From contig CAKUZB010000003.1 of assembly GCA_934717745.1 (NCBI GenBank), forward strand, positions 113,829 to 177,828: a stretch of DNA of 64,000 nucleotides. Reading direction: 5' to 3'. A program made the translations under genes and the position numbers. Shown piece by piece: positions 62,529 to 64,000 of this stretch. Within the stretch, counting starts at the first letter, position 1; every line of letters begins with the position of its first letter. The DNA comes from an uncultured Candidatus Melainabacteria bacterium (GTDB lineage: Bacteria > Cyanobacteriota > Vampirovibrionia > Gastranaerophilales > Gastranaerophilaceae). The notes beneath the pieces are model-generated. The model was not told the DNA's origin and did not search any database. It saw only the letters and a program-made list of their open reading frames with translations.

Positions 62529-63908
62529 ATGATGGAAGCAGTAACTAATAAAACTTTAGAAAAACTAAAATACGACCTTGTTCGAGAGGGTCTGGTTGAA
62601 TATGACACTGTCGAAAAGGCTCAGGAACTTGCCAATGCTCAAAACATTAACATTGGACAAGCACTTATTAATTCCAACGTTTTATCAGAAGAAACTTTAC
62701 TAAAATTTTTGGAAAATAAGTTACATATTCCATACGTTAATCTTGAAGATTATACTCTTGATAAAAATTGCCTACAATACATAAATCTTGTAGATGCTAG
62801 AAAATACAGAATTATTCCGCTATTCAAAATCGAAGATGTGTTAACAGTTGCAATGGCTGACCCCTTAGATTTGTTCGCTATAGACAAAATTATGGAGAAA
62901 GCAGAATGCTCAATTGACCCTGTAATATCTTCAGAAACAAGTATTTTAAAGAAAATCGACGAATATTACAAAACTCCGAATACTGTTGGAGAAATTTTTA
63001 CTGAAGCACAAGATACAGGATACGACTGGCACAAAGAATTACACAACGATGATTTGTCAGACGAACATATTCAAAAAATTATTCGTGCAATACTAAAACA
63101 AGCAATCCTTGAAGATAAACATGAAGTTTACTTCGCTCATATGGAAGAAGGTCTTGAAATAAACTTTAAACATAAAGGTTCAGTTTATGAAAAAGGATTT
63201 ATTCCGTCAGTTTTAACTTCATCTTTTGTGTCTAAATTGAAAACTCTTTCAAACTTAGACCCATCAGTAAGCGAAATACCTCAACTTGGAAAACTTTGTT
63301 TTAAAGTAGATGATATGACTCTTATTGCCAGTATTTCATCGTTCCCGACAGTTATGGGCGAAAGAATTGCACTAAAAATTTACAAGCCTCCAATGGCATT
63401 AAATTCAATAATTAAAGATGAATCAAAAGTTCAATTCATCAAAAATTCGCTAGACAAACCCGGAATCGTTCTTGTTTGCGGTGCACCTCTTTCTGGCAAA
63501 ACTCATTTAATTTATTCAATTTTGAAAGAAATTGCAGATGTTAAGAAAAATATCATGACAATTGAATCAATCACAAAGTATGATTTACCTAAGATTAATC
63601 AATGCGAACTTAATGAAAGTATCGGATTTAACTTAGATAAAGCCTTGAGATTTATTGAATTTCAATCACCTCAAATACTTTATATTGAGGGAATGATGTC
63701 AAAATACGATTATATTTCAAGTCTTGCGTTCAGTAACAAAACAGTTATAACAGAGTTTTTGGCTGAAAACATGACAGATTTGCGAGAAAAAATGTCATAC
63801 CCTGAAGTTGAAACCTTCAAATCTCTTGTAAATTGTTTAATCTTTATTCATTCTAAAGATAGTATCGAAGTATTTGATAAATCGACAATCCAAAAATATT
63901 TGGCTTAA
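62529..63908 (+). CDS. Degenerate PilB/GspE-like ATPase
   Basis: The 459-residue protein has the MshEN/GspE-N domain (NINIGQALINSNVLSEETLL, VAMADPLDLFAIDKI) and an ATPase fold with a still plausible Walker A (GAPLSGKTHLIYSIL, near residue 318). The Walker B and His boxes are lost: the usual DPDIILVGEIRD reads SPQILYIEGMMSKYD, and LVLSTVHTN reads TVITEFLAEN. The C-terminal zinc site is absent. It is probably an ATP-binding regulator or c-di-GMP reader rather than a motor. It follows a kinase-CheY pair and ends in a terminator. Confidence 0.8.
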   Translation: MMEAVTNKTLEKLKYDLVREGLVEYDTVEKAQELANAQNINIGQALINSNVLSEETLLKFLENKLHIPYVNLEDYTLDKNCLQYINLVDARKYRIIPLFKIEDVLTVAMADPLDLFAIDKIMEKAECSIDPVISSETSILKKIDEYYKTPNTVGEIFTEAQDTGYDWHKELHNDDLSDEHIQKIIRAILKQAILEDKHEVYFAHMEEGLEINFKHKGSVYEKGFIPSVLTSSFVSKLKTLSNLDPSVSEIPQLGKLCFKVDDMTLIASISSFPTVMGERIALKIYKPPMALNSIIKDESKVQFIKNSLDKPGIVLVCGAPLSGKTHLIYSILKEIADVKKNIMTIESITKYDLPKINQCELNESIGFNLDKALRFIEFQSPQILYIEGMMSKYDYISSLAFSNKTVITEFLAENMTDLREKMSYPEVETFKSLVNCLIFIHSKDSIEVFDKSTIQKYLA

Positions 63909-63931
63909 AAATTTAACAATAATAAAAAAAT

Positions 63932-63952
63932 GCCACCCGATAGGGTGGCTTT
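63932..63952 (+). terminator. Terminator after the PilB-like gene
   Basis: GCCACCC (63932-63938) pairs with GGGTGGC (63943-63949) over GATA, followed by TTT. Confidence 0.85.
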
Positions 63953-63954
63953 AA

Positions 63955-64000
63955 ATTTGGTTTTTGGTTTTGGTTATTATTTTGGTTTGGTTTTGTTATT
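63955..64000. repeat. GT-rich low-complexity tract at window end
   Basis: The last 46 bases contain no C and repeat TTTTGG-like units (at least five GG pairs). It lies after a terminator and no coding frame is supported; it may continue beyond the window. Confidence 0.6.

Overview
The window is AT-rich bacterial chromosome, densely packed with housekeeping genes and carrying no phage, insertion sequence or CRISPR array that I can recognise. The organism looks didermal (secretin, type II secretion/type IV pilus motor) but carries a short SigA-type RpoD, a Ycf19/YggT protein, two GH57 glycoside hydrolases, MutS2 and a Maf protein. This mixture, the low GC and the absence of any photosynthesis gene suggest a non-photosynthetic relative of Cyanobacteria (Melainabacteria/Vampirovibrionia, perhaps the gut Gastranaerophilales). 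That placement is inference from gene content, not from a marker search.

Layout. 0-9.3 kb: methylthioadenosine phosphorylase and YggT; a membrane-anchored metzincin-TPR protein; dnaG-rpoD; divergent tatD-tlyA; a TPR protein; pth. 9.4-15.7 kb: an HTH regulator; a tRNA-Lys gene behind a strong promoter and an unexplained folded leader RNA; an exported protein of unknown function; mutS2; a four-S1-domain rpsA; maf. 15.8-25.4 kb: a small orphan protein, two tandem amino-acid permeases, glyQ, a kinase resembling animal phosphomevalonate kinase followed by a TerC-like membrane protein and a glycosyltransferase, then a glycine-zipper protein and an exported protein. 25.4-30.2 kb: a five-gene operon on the minus strand, sigma factor - gcvPB - HgdB-like protein - membrane protein - miaA. 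30.3-35.9 kb: rpsT and two convergent GH57 enzymes (glycogen branching and a DUF3536-type enzyme). 36.3-46.7 kb: a compact secretin/PilB/PilC operon, then a small protein, an SDR enzyme, a methyltransferase, a cytosolic histidine kinase and a REC-degenerate GGDEF-REC protein. 46.7-50.5 kb: phosphohexomutase, a lone sugar ABC permease and a 5'-nucleotidase. 50.6-56.1 kb: murC-murB-ddl-ftsQ-nadE. 56.2-60 kb: dicarboxylate symporter, yraN, tgt, ndk, rpsP. 60.1-63.9 kb: a hybrid histidine kinase, a CheY-like regulator and a degenerate PilB-like ATPase.

How the genes work together. Three groups stand out: the pilus/secretion motor and two separate phosphorelay modules, one of which ends in a dead-looking paralogue of the motor ATPase; the peptidoglycan precursor and division run; and glycan storage or turnover (GH57 pair, phosphohexomutase). 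Most genes have a purine-rich Shine-Dalgarno, but at least six (dnaG, tatD, mutS2, maf and two histidine kinases) have a -10 box so close to the start that their mRNAs should be leaderless or nearly so.

The strongest candidates for something new are the three-way-junction RNA before tRNA-Lys, a spacing-identical upstream element shared by two genes of unknown function, the degenerate ATPase linked to a two-component pair, and an NAD synthetase whose glutaminase domain has lost its catalytic residues.
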